Assembly: GCA_000687675.1 (NCBI GenBank) | Contig: JHWS01000010.1 | Coordinates: 1 to 64,000, forward strand | DNA from: Lachnospiraceae bacterium NC2008 | Lineage (GTDB): Bacteria > Bacillota > Clostridia > Lachnospirales > Lachnospiraceae | Direction of reading: 5' to 3' | Length of the DNA: 64,000 nt | Shown here: in pieces, positions 29,504 to 37,786 of the stretch | How the letters are laid out: each line of letters opens with the position of its first letter | Position numbering within the stretch: position 1 is the stretch's first letter | The notes under the pieces: generated by a model | What the model was told of the DNA's origin: nothing | The model's database searches: none | The model's input: the letters and a program-made list of their open reading frames with translations, nothing else | Translations under genes and position numbers: made by a program

Positions 29504-30193
29504 ATGTCTAAATTTATTAAACTAATCGAAGAGGACGGCTATTCATACTATGCAATGACAAAATCAGGCTATATTGCTTTAATTGTGCTTATGATCTTAT
29601 TCATAGCTGTTGCTGCTCTTATTATCGGAAAGAGACAGAAGGCAAATAAGCTTGGAGCTAAGTCTCTTGCATTTGCAGGTATAGCTCTTGCCCTTGCCTT
29701 TGTTACTTCTTACATCAAGTTTGAAATGCCTATGGGTGGTAGTGTAACGCTCTTTAGTATGTTCTTTATAACAATTATTGGTTATATATATGGTATTAAT
29801 GTTGGCCTTATTACAGCATTTGCCTATTCACTTCTTCAGTTTATACAAAGTGGTGGTACATATTTCCTTACACCATTCCAGACTTGCTGTGACTACTTCT
29901 TAGCATTCACAGCTCTTGGCGTAGCAGGTTTCTGGTACAAGAAGAAACACGGACTTGTTATAGGTTATGTTGTAGCTTGCATCGTAAGAGGTCTTTTCCA
30001 CACAATCGGTGGTTACATGTACTGGATGGACTATATGCCAAAGAGCTTCCCAAAGAGTCTCGCATCAATCTATCCAATCGTATACAACTACTTCTATATC
30101 CTTGTTGAGATGATTGTTACACTTATCGTAATCAACCTTCCACCAGTTAAGAAGGCAATTAAAAAGGTAGTAGATCTTGCACAGAACAATTAA
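29504..30193 (+). CDS. thiT: Energy-coupled thiamine transporter ThiT
   Basis: ThiT (YuaJ) is the thiamine-binding S component of an ECF transporter; it works with a shared EcfAAT module encoded elsewhere. The 229-residue protein has about six membrane helices and the family region GLFHTIGGYMYWMDYMP near residues 163-180. A further YPIVYNYFYILVE segment has residues that match the thiamine site of the family. It is about 30-40 residues longer than typical ThiT because of an extra N-terminal helix (GYIALIVLMILFIAVAALII). The upstream TPP riboswitch fits this assignment. The start is fixed by the AGGAGG in the riboswitch hairpin. Confidence 0.93.
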   Translation: MSKFIKLIEEDGYSYYAMTKSGYIALIVLMILFIAVAALIIGKRQKANKLGAKSLAFAGIALALAFVTSYIKFEMPMGGSVTLFSMFFITIIGYIYGINVGLITAFAYSLLQFIQSGGTYFLTPFQTCCDYFLAFTALGVAGFWYKKKHGLVIGYVVACIVRGLFHTIGGYMYWMDYMPKSFPKSLASIYPIVYNYFYILVEMIVTLIVINLPPVKKAIKKVVDLAQNN

Positions 30194-30241
30194 TAAAATA
30201 TAAGAACGTTACTCCACCCCTTGGGGTAACAGACTTTATTA

Positions 30242-30283
30242 AAGCATGGGGCCGGCAAATATGCTCGCCCCATGCTTATTTTT
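30242..30283 (+). terminator. thiT terminator
   Basis: An 11-bp stem AAGCATGGGGC / GCCCCATGCTT is followed by ATTTTT. A smaller hairpin (GTTAC...GTAAC, about 30208-30230) precedes it. Confidence 0.93.
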
Positions 30284-30300
30284 GTGGTAGAATATGTGTC

Positions 30301-30798
30301 ATGGACGATAGAGATAATCAGATGTCATTATTTGATATGCTTGATGATAACAGCAGTATGTTTATGTCAAGTGATGACGATTTTATAAGCGTAGATGAAT
30401 ATGAGGAAAGAAGGCAGCAGGGCACTTTAGATGAGCCTGTTGTAGACAGTGTCAGCCAGGACGATGTTAGCAAAGACAAGGCCGAAGTAGATGTCGTAGC
30501 CAGCGAGAAAGCCGCTTCAGTTACTTATAAGGCCCAGGAAGCTGTTGATACTAAAGAGGACAAGGTTGATCAGGCTATTAATAAAGCCTTATCTACACCT
30601 GTAAGCCGTGCCAAGGGCATAAATCTTACTATTAAGGAAGCATTTGGCCCATATGAAGCAGGTCAGAGCTTAGCACTAATATCTTATACTACGGATAATG
30701 AAGGAATAATAAGAGCTCTTTTCCAGACTCAGTCAGGAAGAATCATCTCCCTTATGTATCCTAATTTCGAGGAATACAAGAAGGTTTGGGGAGTATAA
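30301..30798 (+). CDS. Hypothetical acidic protein
   Basis: A 165-residue soluble, acidic protein. The N-terminal 100 residues look disordered (MSLFDMLDDNSSMFMSSDDD, then a Val/Asp/Lys/Ala-rich stretch). The last 60 residues form a small domain (NLTIKEAFGPYEAGQSLALI through MYPNFEEYKKVWGV). I do not recognise the family. No ribosome binding site precedes the ATG; instead a -10-like TAGAAT (30288-30293) ends 7 bases before it, so the mRNA may be leaderless. It ends one base before double-hairpin copy A. No function is proposed. Confidence 0.65.
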   Translation: MDDRDNQMSLFDMLDDNSSMFMSSDDDFISVDEYEERRQQGTLDEPVVDSVSQDDVSKDKAEVDVVASEKAASVTYKAQEAVDTKEDKVDQAINKALSTPVSRAKGINLTIKEAFGPYEAGQSLALISYTTDNEGIIRALFQTQSGRIISLMYPNFEEYKKVWGV

Positions 30799-30890
30799 TA
30801 TGCGCAGGCCCGTGCAGAGTAATATCCCGGCTAAAGCCGGGCACGGGCCGCGCAGCGAGTAGATGAGACTGCGTCTCTCTACTCGATTAA
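30799..30890 (+). repeat. GC-rich double-hairpin element, copy A
   Basis: It begins TATGCGCA. The arm GGCCCGTGC (30807-30815) pairs with GCACGGGCC (30841-30849) around the inner hairpin CCCGGC-taaa-GCCGGG, closed by GCGC (30802-30805 / 30850-30853). A second hairpin CGAGTAGA...TCTACTCG (30856-30885) is followed by ATTAAAAT. It starts at the stop of the preceding gene and could also act as a terminator. It shares the layout of copies B and C with changed but still pairing stem bases. Confidence 0.85.
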
Positions 30891-30893
30891 AAT

Positions 30894-30943
30894 AAAACAG
30901 GCCCGAAGGTTAACTTAGTTACACCAACAGGTCTGTTATTTTT
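30894..30943 (+). terminator. Terminator between double-hairpin copies
   Basis: AACAGGCC pairs with GGTCTGTT and is followed by ATTTTT. The stem bases resemble the terminators at 36186 and 40847. Confidence 0.65.
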
Positions 30944-31034
30944 ATGCGCAGGCTCGCGTGTGGAAAAATCCCGGCTAAAACCGGGCGCGACCCGCGCGGC
31001 CAGAAGGTGGGGCACCCTCCTTCTCGATTTTGAT
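30942..31034 (+). repeat. GC-rich double-hairpin element, copy B
   Basis: It begins TTATGCGCA. The arm GG-c-TCGCG pairs with CGCGA-cc around the inner hairpin CCCGG-ctaaaa-CCGGG (30970-30985), with a GCGC closing pair. A second hairpin AGAAGG-t-GGG...CCC-t-CCTTCT (31002-31023) is followed by CGATTTTGATTT. All three stems differ in sequence from copies A and C while keeping their pairing. It lies 3' of the convergent DUF4870-like gene. Confidence 0.85.
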
Positions 31035-31044
31035 TTATTATATC

Positions 31045-31359
31045 TTATTCGTTAAATACTCTGAATGAACAAATGAATGGGATAAGCTTATCTTCTTCAT
31101 TTACTGCATTAACAATACCTACTATCATAAGTATTACTATAACTACGTGAACAACATTAAGGACTATACCAAAGATAACTCCTATTACTGGAACGAACCA
31201 GAAGATGTTACCAATTACACCAAGAAGTAATCCTGCAACACCAAGTACAAAGCCCTGGTTCTTGTGATTAAGTGACGCATTGGCATCCCCTGCAAGTGCA
31301 GCTATAATCCAGCCAATGAATGTGCAGTAGTAAAGCACGTTAGTAGTTTTCTCGTTCAT
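31045..31359 (-). CDS. DUF4870-like small membrane protein
   Basis: A 104-residue integral membrane protein with three hydrophobic stretches (NVLYYCTFIGWIIAALAG; FVLGVAGLLLGVIGNIFWFVPVIGVIFGI; VVHVVIVILMIVGIVNAV). The NHKNQGF segment between helices 1 and 2 matches the H-x-x-Q loop of the DUF4870/TM2-related family. The start is the ATG at 31359, preceded by AGGAG; an upstream ATG lacks a site. It is the only protein gene right of oriC on the minus strand in this window. The function is unknown. Confidence 0.82.
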   Translation of the reverse strand: MNEKTTNVLYYCTFIGWIIAALAGDANASLNHKNQGFVLGVAGLLLGVIGNIFWFVPVIGVIFGIVLNVVHVVIVILMIVGIVNAVNEEDKLIPFICSFRVFNE

Positions 31360-31455
31360 AACATTAGCTCCTTTCATTATTAGAAGCAAATGTCATCGTC
31401 ATAAGCCCTTTTATGATATTTGCCCCTTTTTTCCCTTTTGTTAGATGTTAAAATA

Positions 31456-31502
31456 AAAAGTCCGACCCCAGCACTCTCGAGGTGCCAAAACCGAACTTTG
31501 AG
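31456..31502 (-). terminator. Terminator of tRNA-Lys
   Basis: On the minus strand AAAGTTCGG and GGACTTT pair around an inner GGCACCTCGAGAGTGCT hairpin, followed by TTATTTT, just after the tRNA. Confidence 0.7.
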
Positions 31503-31504
31503 AA

Positions 31505-31577
31505 TGCACCGCCAGGGGTTCGAACCCTGGACACCCTGATTAAGAGTCAGGTGCTCTACCAACTGAGCTAGCGGTGC
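31505..31577 (-). tRNA. tRNA-Lys (CTT)
   Basis: Seventy-three bases form a cloverleaf: acceptor GCACCGC / GCGGTGC pairing, D-arm AGCTCAGTTGGTAGAGC, anticodon stem CCTGA / TCAGG with loop CTCTTAA (anticodon CTT), and T-arm with GTTCGAACC. CCA is not encoded. Confidence 0.96.
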
Positions 31578-31799
31578 GTATGCTTTATTGTTTCGCATTT
31601 ATCAACGCGCAAGTTGTATTATATTATAGTGTCTATAACTTTTCAAGTACTTTTTTATAAAAAAATGGAAAATATATGAAAATAATGATAAAGTGGTATT
31701 TGTAACAGCACAAAACCTAGGAAATTAGCGATTTATTATTTATAAAATACGGCTTTATATGTTTAATATAGTGAAGGCCGGGGTATTTTTGGAGATATA

Positions 31800-32567
31800 A
31801 TGATATTTGATAGCCATGCACATTATAATTCGGAGGCATTTGACCAGGATAGGGAAGAAGTTTTAGCTTCCATGGCCCCTGCCGGAGTAAGCAGGATTAT
31901 GAATGTAGCAGCAGAGATGGATTCTATAGACCAGATTATAGAACTTACAGAGAAATATCCATATATATATGGGGCCCTTGGTATCCACCCTAGCGAGTGC
32001 CAGCCTCTTACTAATGAATATTTGGACTATATAAAGAAGGAAATACTTGCTCACGATAAGATAAGAGCCCTTGGAGAGATTGGACTTGATTATCACTGGC
32101 CTGATCCTACAAAAGAGGTTCAGAAGAAGTGGTTCGATGCCCAGCTTGATATGGCAAAAGAACTGAACATGCCAGTAATCATTCACTCCAGAGATGCCTG
32201 CAAGGACACTATGAACATCTTATCAGCTCACAAGGACATCACAGGTATCATCCACTGCTTTTCTTATACAAAAGAAACAGCCCTTCAGTATGTGGATATG
32301 GGCTACGTAATTGGAGTAGGTGGAGTAGTTACCTTTAAAAATGCCAGCAAACTTAAAGAAGCAGTTAAAGCACTTCCTCTTGATAAGATAGTTCTTGAAA
32401 CAGACTGCCCTTATATGGCTCCAACACCATACCGAGGTGAGAGAAATGACTCCAGATATATCTCTCTTGTAATAGATGAGATAGCCAGTTTAAAGGGTAT
32501 TGACAGGGAAGAGGTTGAGGAAACCTGCTATAAGACAACCTGCAAGGTTTATAACCTTCCAGAGTAA
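31800..32567 (+). CDS. tatD: TatD family metal-dependent DNase
   Basis: TatD proteins are metal-dependent deoxyribonucleases of the amidohydrolase-like TIM-barrel fold, implicated in DNA repair. The 255-residue product begins IFDSHAHYNSEAFD with the HxH metal ligands. It contains ALGEIGLDYHW (Glu ligand), PVIIHSRDA, GIIHCFSYT and LETDCPYMAPTPYRGERND, the family signatures. It precedes rsmA by 38 bases, a common Firmicutes neighbourhood. Confidence 0.95.
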   Translation: MIFDSHAHYNSEAFDQDREEVLASMAPAGVSRIMNVAAEMDSIDQIIELTEKYPYIYGALGIHPSECQPLTNEYLDYIKKEILAHDKIRALGEIGLDYHWPDPTKEVQKKWFDAQLDMAKELNMPVIIHSRDACKDTMNILSAHKDITGIIHCFSYTKETALQYVDMGYVIGVGGVVTFKNASKLKEAVKALPLDKIVLETDCPYMAPTPYRGERNDSRYISLVIDEIASLKGIDREEVEETCYKTTCKVYNLPE

Positions 32568-32605
32568 GAAATAGTATTAGTTATAGAAAGAGAAGGATAG
32601 GAAAT

Positions 32606-33466
32606 TTGCCAACACTTGGAACACCAACTGCCACAGCGGCAGTAATTAATAAATACAACTTTCATTTTGCTAAGAAATTCGGACAGAACTTCCTTATAGA
32701 CAGGAGTATGCTTGAAAAGATTGTGGAAAGTGCGGATATTACTAAGGATGACACAGTCTTAGAGATTGGACCGGGTATCGGTACTATGACTCAGTATCTT
32801 GCAGAGAGCGCTAAGCAGGTTATAACTGTAGAGATTGACACTAACCTTATTCCTATCCTTAGGGATACTTTGTCTGATTACGACAATATAACTATTATAA
32901 ATGAAGACATACTTAAGCTTGATCTTAACAAGCTTGTTGATGATTATAATGAAGGAAAGCCGGTTAAGGTAGTAGCTAACCTTCCTTACTATATTACAAC
33001 ACCTATTATTATGGGTCTTCTTGAGAAGCATGTGCCTCTTGAAAGCATAACTATTATGGTGCAGAAAGAGGTTGCTGACAGGATGCAGGTTGGTCCTGGA
33101 ACTAAGGACTACGGAGCATTGTCTCTGGCTGTTCAGTACTATGCTAAGCCTGAGATTACAGCTCAGGTTCCACCAGAGTGCTTTATGCCCCGTCCCAATG
33201 TATCAAGTACTGTTATCAAGCTTACACTTTATGATAAGCCACCGGTTGAAGTTAAGGATCCGGCTCATATGTTTAAGCTGGTAAGAGCTTCATTTAATCA
33301 GCGTAGAAAAACCTTATCTAACGGACTTTCCAACGATAAGAGCCTGGGGCTTACAAGAGACGATGTAGTAGCTGCTCTTGAAACTATGGGGCTTAGCGCA
33401 ACTATAAGAGGTGAAGTTCTGACTTTGGAGCAGTTTGCCCAGCTTTCAGATTTATTAAAGAAGTAA
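32606..33466 (+). CDS. rsmA: 16S rRNA (A1518/A1519-N6)-dimethyltransferase RsmA
   Basis: RsmA (KsgA) dimethylates two adjacent adenines in helix 45 of 16S rRNA. The 286-residue product has KKFGQNFLID, the SAM motif VLEIGPGIGTMTQ, the catalytic NLPYYITTPII and the C-terminal region SFNQRRKTLSNGL. I accept the TTG at 32606, preceded by GAAGGATAGG, because it gives the expected short family N-terminus ending in INKYNFHFAKKFGQNF. It follows tatD and precedes the MBOAT gene by 7 bases. Confidence 0.95.
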   Translation: MPTLGTPTATAAVINKYNFHFAKKFGQNFLIDRSMLEKIVESADITKDDTVLEIGPGIGTMTQYLAESAKQVITVEIDTNLIPILRDTLSDYDNITIINEDILKLDLNKLVDDYNEGKPVKVVANLPYYITTPIIMGLLEKHVPLESITIMVQKEVADRMQVGPGTKDYGALSLAVQYYAKPEITAQVPPECFMPRPNVSSTVIKLTLYDKPPVEVKDPAHMFKLVRASFNQRRKTLSNGLSNDKSLGLTRDDVVAALETMGLSATIRGEVLTLEQFAQLSDLLKK

Positions 33467-33473
33467 ATCAAAT

Positions 33474-34898
33474 ATGTTATTTCCAAGTAAAGAATTCTTA
33501 TTTATATTTTTGCCAGTAGTTCTGGCTGTATATTATCTGATTCTTCGTAAAACCAAGAATCTAAAGAATATCTGGCTTCTACTGGCCAGTCTCTTTTTCT
33601 ATGCTTATGGAGAGCCGGTATATGTATATCTTATGATAGGCACCGTGCTTGCTAACTATCTGTATGGCATATTGGTGGATAAATTCAGGGGTAAGAAGCC
33701 TTTGGTTTATATCATAATTGCAGCAATGGTTATTACTAATCTGGGTATCCTTGGATATTTTAAATATTACAGATTTACTGTCCTACAGATAAACAGATTC
33801 GCCCATTCTAATATCTCAGTTCCAGAGATAGCACTTCCAATTGGTATATCATTCTTTACCTTTCAGGCTATGAGTTATGTTTTTGACGTATACAGACAGA
33901 AGGGAAAGGTTCAATATAATCCTCTTAAGGTCGGCTTGTACATAGCACTGTTTCCACAGCTTATAGCAGGACCTATTGTCAGATATGAGACTATAGCTGA
34001 TCAGATAGATAACAGAAAAGAGAATTTCGACGATTTTTCCAAAGGTGTCTACAGATTTATGGTGGGACTATGTAAGAAGGTCCTTATAGCCAACAATCTT
34101 GCCATGGTTGCTGACAGTATCTTTGAAAGAGTAGGGGCAGCAGGTTTTGATGGAACTGTAGCCCTTGCATGGCTTGGTGGCATATCATATACACTTCAGA
34201 TATTCTTTGATTTTGCCGGATATTCAGATATGGCTATAGGACTTGGCCAAATGTTTGGTTTCCACTTTGAAGAGAACTTCAATTATCCTTACATAGCCCA
34301 CAATATTACTGACTTTTGGAGAAGATGGCATATCTCTATGCAGACCTGGTTTAGGGACTATCTTTATTTCCCTATGGGTGGCAGCAGGGTGAAGATGCCT
34401 CGTCTTATCTTTAATATGTTTGTAGTCTGGTTATGTACAGGTATATGGCACGGTGCCAATTGGACCTATCTTGCATGGGGAATATTAAACCTTTGCTTAC
34501 TTCTTTTTGAACGATTTACTGGAATAGCTAAGAAGAAGAATATAATCCTCAGGTTATATACCCTAGTAGCTATAGTTGTAAGTATGGTAGTTTTCAGGTC
34601 TACAGGACTTGGCAGCGCGGCCAAGTATGTTATGGCATTATTTGGTATTCATGTCACGGGGGCAGGCGCCGGCGTGGTGACTATATTCTTAAGAAGATAC
34701 TGGATTTATTATATCTTTGCCATAGTGGCAGCAGTACCGGTGGTACCTTGGCTTGAGAAGAAGTTTAGCCAGAAGGAAGGCGCTACCGCTACAGTCTTTA
34801 ACATAGTAGAGGGCTTTGTTCTTCTCTTTATGTTCTTATTTTCTATGACATTTATCTTCGGAAATGCCTATAGTCCGTTTATATACTTCAACTTTTAA
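33474..34898 (+). CDS. MBOAT family O-acyltransferase
   Basis: A 474-residue membrane protein of the membrane-bound O-acyltransferase family, most like AlgI/DltB-type enzymes that move acyl groups to extracellular polysaccharide. It has about ten membrane helices. It begins MLFPSKEFLFIFLPVVLAVYY, carries GISFFTFQAMSYVFDVYRQ, FWRRWHISMQTWFRDYLYFPMGGS and the catalytic histidine in TGIWHGANWTYLAWG. Partners of this family are usually SGNH/AlgJ- or DHHW-like proteins encoded next to it. Here such a gene occurs only at 41334, about 6.4 kb downstream. The acceptor glycan is unknown. Confidence 0.93.
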   Translation: MLFPSKEFLFIFLPVVLAVYYLILRKTKNLKNIWLLLASLFFYAYGEPVYVYLMIGTVLANYLYGILVDKFRGKKPLVYIIIAAMVITNLGILGYFKYYRFTVLQINRFAHSNISVPEIALPIGISFFTFQAMSYVFDVYRQKGKVQYNPLKVGLYIALFPQLIAGPIVRYETIADQIDNRKENFDDFSKGVYRFMVGLCKKVLIANNLAMVADSIFERVGAAGFDGTVALAWLGGISYTLQIFFDFAGYSDMAIGLGQMFGFHFEENFNYPYIAHNITDFWRRWHISMQTWFRDYLYFPMGGSRVKMPRLIFNMFVVWLCTGIWHGANWTYLAWGILNLCLLLFERFTGIAKKKNIILRLYTLVAIVVSMVVFRSTGLGSAAKYVMALFGIHVTGAGAGVVTIFLRRYWIYYIFAIVAAVPVVPWLEKKFSQKEGATATVFNIVEGFVLLFMFLFSMTFIFGNAYSPFIYFNF

Positions 34899-34920
34899 GT
34901 TTCGAATACTTTTCGGATAC

Positions 34921-34999
34921 GTGGCCGTAAAAGAGCTTGGGATTTCGTCTCCGCGGCAATTAATGTCGCAGATTAAACCCTAAGCCCTTTTTTGGCCAC
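34921..34999 (+). terminator. Long hairpin after the MBOAT gene
   Basis: The stretch is bounded by GTGGCC and GGCCAC. It contains GCTTGGG...TCT..GCG opposite CGC..AGA...CCCTAAGC, so almost all of its 79 bases can pair. A T6 run lies just after the inner stem, so it can act as a terminator. Its size and the outer GTGGCC pair are unusual for one. Confidence 0.7.
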
Positions 35000-35140
35000 T
35001 TTATTAGTGAAAATATAAACCAAATAAGTATAGTTAAAATTAGTAGAAAAATATTTTAAGATTTTTCTTGAAAAGAATTTTTAATTAGATTAGCCTTTTC
35101 TTAGGACGTCCAAATCTTACCTAAGAGGAGGCTAATTTAA

Positions 35141-36130
35141 TTGAATAAAGAAGAATTACACAAACTGGTAGCAGAAAGTAAGAAAAATGAAAGCAATATT
35201 TGTCAGATATGTGCTTCAAGAGATGGTCAGGTGGTATATGAAGATACCTGGCGGGGATTTACGGCAGAGGATGCCATCAACGTAAACTCTGTAACCAAAG
35301 GCATTATGGCAATACTTACCGGTATTGCAGTAGACAAGGGATGTATAAAGAGCGTAGATGACAAGGTTATGGATTTCTTTCCGGATTATCAGGTAAAAAG
35401 AGGAGAGAAGACCATATATGATGTAACTATCAGACATCTTCTTACTATGACTGCTCCATATAAGGGAAAAAGTGAGCCTTGGAAGAAGGTATGTACTTCT
35501 GATAACTGGATGAAAACAACCCTGGATTTTCTTGGGGGCAGACAGGGTATAACCGGGAAGTTTCGCTATGCAACCCTTGGAATCCATATTCTTTCAGGTA
35601 TCATAGAGAAGGCAACAGGAGAAAAATGCATCGACTTTGCTAACAAGAACCTATTCTTACCTTTAGGCATACCTGAGCATACATTGCATGGCACTTCCGA
35701 CAAGGAGGATCAGTTCAATTTCTTTATGAATAAGGGTCCAAGAAAGAATGAGTGGTACTCAGACCCTCAGGATACGGTTACTGCCGGCTGGGGACTATGT
35801 GCAACAGGAAGAGACCTTGCAAAGATTGGTGATATGGTATTAAACGGTGGTGTATATGGAGGAAAGCAGGTTGTTTCCGGGGAATGGATACAGGAGATGA
35901 CATCTCCGCATATCAAGCTGGATAAGCGTTTTGGTAACATGAATTATGGATATCTTTGGTATCAGCCTTATGATAACAGGGAAATATATGCTGCCATAGG
36001 TGACAGCGGAAATATTATCTATGTGAATAAAGAAGAAAACATAGCTGTGGGAATGACAGGTACATTTAAGCCAAGGATATTTGACAGGGTGGAATTCATC
36101 GAGAAGGCGGTGCTGCCGGTAGTTATATAA
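35141..36130 (+). CDS. Serine hydrolase of the beta-lactamase/class C esterase family
   Basis: A 329-residue protein of the penicillin-binding-like serine hydrolase family. The active-site S-x-x-K is seen as SVTKGIMA (about residue 54). A tyrosine motif fits RYATLGIHILSGI, and the C-terminal part has GWGLCATGRDLAKIGDMVLNGG. There is no signal peptide, so it is probably cytoplasmic and acts as an esterase or peptidase rather than a secreted beta-lactamase. The TTG start is preceded by a perfect AAGAGGAGG site. The substrate is unknown. It is the first gene of the accessory block. Confidence 0.85.
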   Translation: MNKEELHKLVAESKKNESNICQICASRDGQVVYEDTWRGFTAEDAINVNSVTKGIMAILTGIAVDKGCIKSVDDKVMDFFPDYQVKRGEKTIYDVTIRHLLTMTAPYKGKSEPWKKVCTSDNWMKTTLDFLGGRQGITGKFRYATLGIHILSGIIEKATGEKCIDFANKNLFLPLGIPEHTLHGTSDKEDQFNFFMNKGPRKNEWYSDPQDTVTAGWGLCATGRDLAKIGDMVLNGGVYGGKQVVSGEWIQEMTSPHIKLDKRFGNMNYGYLWYQPYDNREIYAAIGDSGNIIYVNKEENIAVGMTGTFKPRIFDRVEFIEKAVLPVVI

Positions 36131-36185
36131 TCAGCAGTTAATAATTATCAGTGGAATAAAGTAATGGGGCAACAATCAAGTGTAA

Positions 36186-36224
36186 AACAGACCGAAATCA
36201 GTGTGATTATCGGTCTGTTTTTAA
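36186..36224 (+). terminator. Terminator after the serine hydrolase gene
   Basis: The stem AACAGACCGA / TCGGTCTGTT is followed by TTTTA. The hairpin and its flank (AAGTGTAAAACAG...GAAATCAGTG) recur nearly unchanged at 40840-40887. Confidence 0.9.
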
Positions 36225-36295
36225 ATATTTGATATTGTAATATAGGTAGAATGGTTTAGAGAACCAGAAAACGAAGACATAAGAGGAGAACAAAC

Positions 36296-37228
36296 ATGAA
36301 GAAAAAATTAGTTGCTATGGTTTTATCTATGGCTTTAGTAGCAAGTTTTACAGCTTGTGGAAAGAAAGATGATAATACAACAAATAATGCAGGCGTAGCT
36401 GCATCTGTAACAGAAGAAATTGTTAGTGGCAGTGAAACTGCTGGAAGCATAGCTGATGAAGTAAATTCCGATAATATAAGCGCAGACGGATATATTACCA
36501 GCATAGATGATTATATTGCCGAATTATCTATGATGGTAGGAAGTGATTTCACAGTTAACTGTGGTTTCAATGAAGAAACAGGTTTATATCCAAGCTTAGA
36601 CGCAGAAGGAGGAATTATATTTGCTGTAAGACCTGATTACGTTGATAATGCAGTTACAGTAGGTTTTGGAGGTTCTGAAAACCAGGTTTATTTCAATTCT
36701 GTCAGATATAAAGATCATGATATAGAGGACTGTGGTTCTTTAACATTAGATAATTTTATGAATCTTTCTGATACATGTAAGATTCTGTTTACAACACTTG
36801 AGCTTAATGACGGCTGCCAGGCTATTATGGTCGAGGAAAGAGGCCAGGCATATTCATTTGCTGATGGAATAGATTATCGTATTTATATTGTTAAGATTGA
36901 AAAAGATGGTAGTTTAAATCTTATCTGTGATACATCTTTAGAAGGATCTGGTGATGAAGATATTACAGAACAGATGAGAAATGACTTTAATAATGCCCTT
37001 AATACATCATATTCCCAGGATTATTTTGAAGATATGTTCTACGAAGGAAATATGTATATTGAAAAAGAGAATAAAGGAGTGCTTGCTACAATCACATTCA
37101 AGTCTTATCCTTCAGAATTTGCTGATAAAGAGGATTGGGATAGTGTAAACGATTATAATGATAAAATTTATAATCTTGGCGAAGATGAAACGATTTATTG
37201 GGGAGAGGGACATCTTACTACTAAATAA
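36296..37228 (+). CDS. Putative lipoprotein
   Basis: A 310-residue secreted protein with a lipoprotein signal peptide (KKKLVAMVLSMALVASFTAC, lipobox FTAC) and a short polar spacer. The remainder is a folded domain of mixed alpha/beta character (about 60-300), including DGYITSIDDYIAELSMMVG and a beta-rich middle (ITFAVRP-like strands, YRIYIVKIEKDGSLNLI). I do not recognise the domain. The signal peptide and spacer resemble those of the lipoprotein at 25203. It lies between two terminators, so it is probably monocistronic. Confidence 0.82.
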   Translation: MKKKLVAMVLSMALVASFTACGKKDDNTTNNAGVAASVTEEIVSGSETAGSIADEVNSDNISADGYITSIDDYIAELSMMVGSDFTVNCGFNEETGLYPSLDAEGGIIFAVRPDYVDNAVTVGFGGSENQVYFNSVRYKDHDIEDCGSLTLDNFMNLSDTCKILFTTLELNDGCQAIMVEERGQAYSFADGIDYRIYIVKIEKDGSLNLICDTSLEGSGDEDITEQMRNDFNNALNTSYSQDYFEDMFYEGNMYIEKENKGVLATITFKSYPSEFADKEDWDSVNDYNDKIYNLGEDETIYWGEGHLTTK

Positions 37229-37262
37229 AACTGCTGAAAAGATACCTAACTAAGTGTAAATG

Positions 37263-37300
37263 AAAAGAGTAGAGAGGTTGCTGCCTTTTTACTCTTTTTC
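37263..37300 (+). terminator. Terminator after the lipoprotein gene
   Basis: AAAAGAGTA...AGG pairs with CCT...TTACTCTTTT, ending in TTTTTC. It lies upstream of the LytTR start. Confidence 0.8.
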
Positions 37301-37331
37301 TATTGGTATAAAATGGTACAATACTATTATT

Positions 37332-37775
37332 ATGATAAAGATAAACATAAGCGTTATAGACGAGTCAGATGAAGAAAAAATAAATATATTATGTCATGAA
37401 AATCATAGGGATATGATGCAGAAGATTGCAAGGCAGTTTGCTGATGGCAGTCACAAAATTACCTGCAGAAAAGAAGGTAAGACCTATCAGATCCGTATGG
37501 ATGATGTATATTATATAGAAACTGTGGATGAGCATCTCTTTATATACTGTGAGGATGAAGTGTATGAGAATAAGATGCGACTCTACGAAGCAGAAGAGCT
37601 GTGCCGTGACACCTTATTTTTTAAGGCTTCCAAGTCTATGCTTATAAATATAAAGAAGATAGACAATATGAAGCCTTCCCTGTCAGGTCGATTTGAATTA
37701 ACCATGATTAATGGGGAAAAGCTTTTAGTGTCACGTAAATATGTTAGAGATTTAAAAGAAAAGATGGAATTATAG
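37332..37775 (+). CDS. LytTR-domain transcriptional regulator
   Basis: A 147-residue DNA-binding protein. Residues about 1-40 are a short N-terminal region and 45-145 form a LytTR domain: KITCRKEGKTYQIRMDDVYYIE, LFIYCEDEVYE, FFKASKSMLINIKKID and SGRFELTMINGEKLLVSRKYVRDLK. There is no receiver domain, so it is not a classical response regulator. I start at 37332; an in-frame ATG at 37260 would run through the terminator hairpin. It lies 11 bases before a DUF3021-type membrane gene. Such LytTR/DUF3021 pairs are known in Firmicutes, the membrane protein usually restraining the regulator. Confidence 0.9.
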   Translation: MIKINISVIDESDEEKINILCHENHRDMMQKIARQFADGSHKITCRKEGKTYQIRMDDVYYIETVDEHLFIYCEDEVYENKMRLYEAEELCRDTLFFKASKSMLINIKKIDNMKPSLSGRFELTMINGEKLLVSRKYVRDLKEKMEL

Positions 37776-37786
37776 GAGCAGTAAGA

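Noticed and set aside
29322-29525. A 67-codon plus-strand frame over the TPP riboswitch
   Set aside because: The conserved riboswitch blocks and terminator explain the stretch; the frame has no ribosome site and overlaps thiT.
31380-31598. A 72-codon minus-strand frame containing QLVEHLTLNQGVQGSNP
   Set aside because: It is the well-known false translation of a tRNA; the stretch is the tRNA-Lys gene and its terminator.
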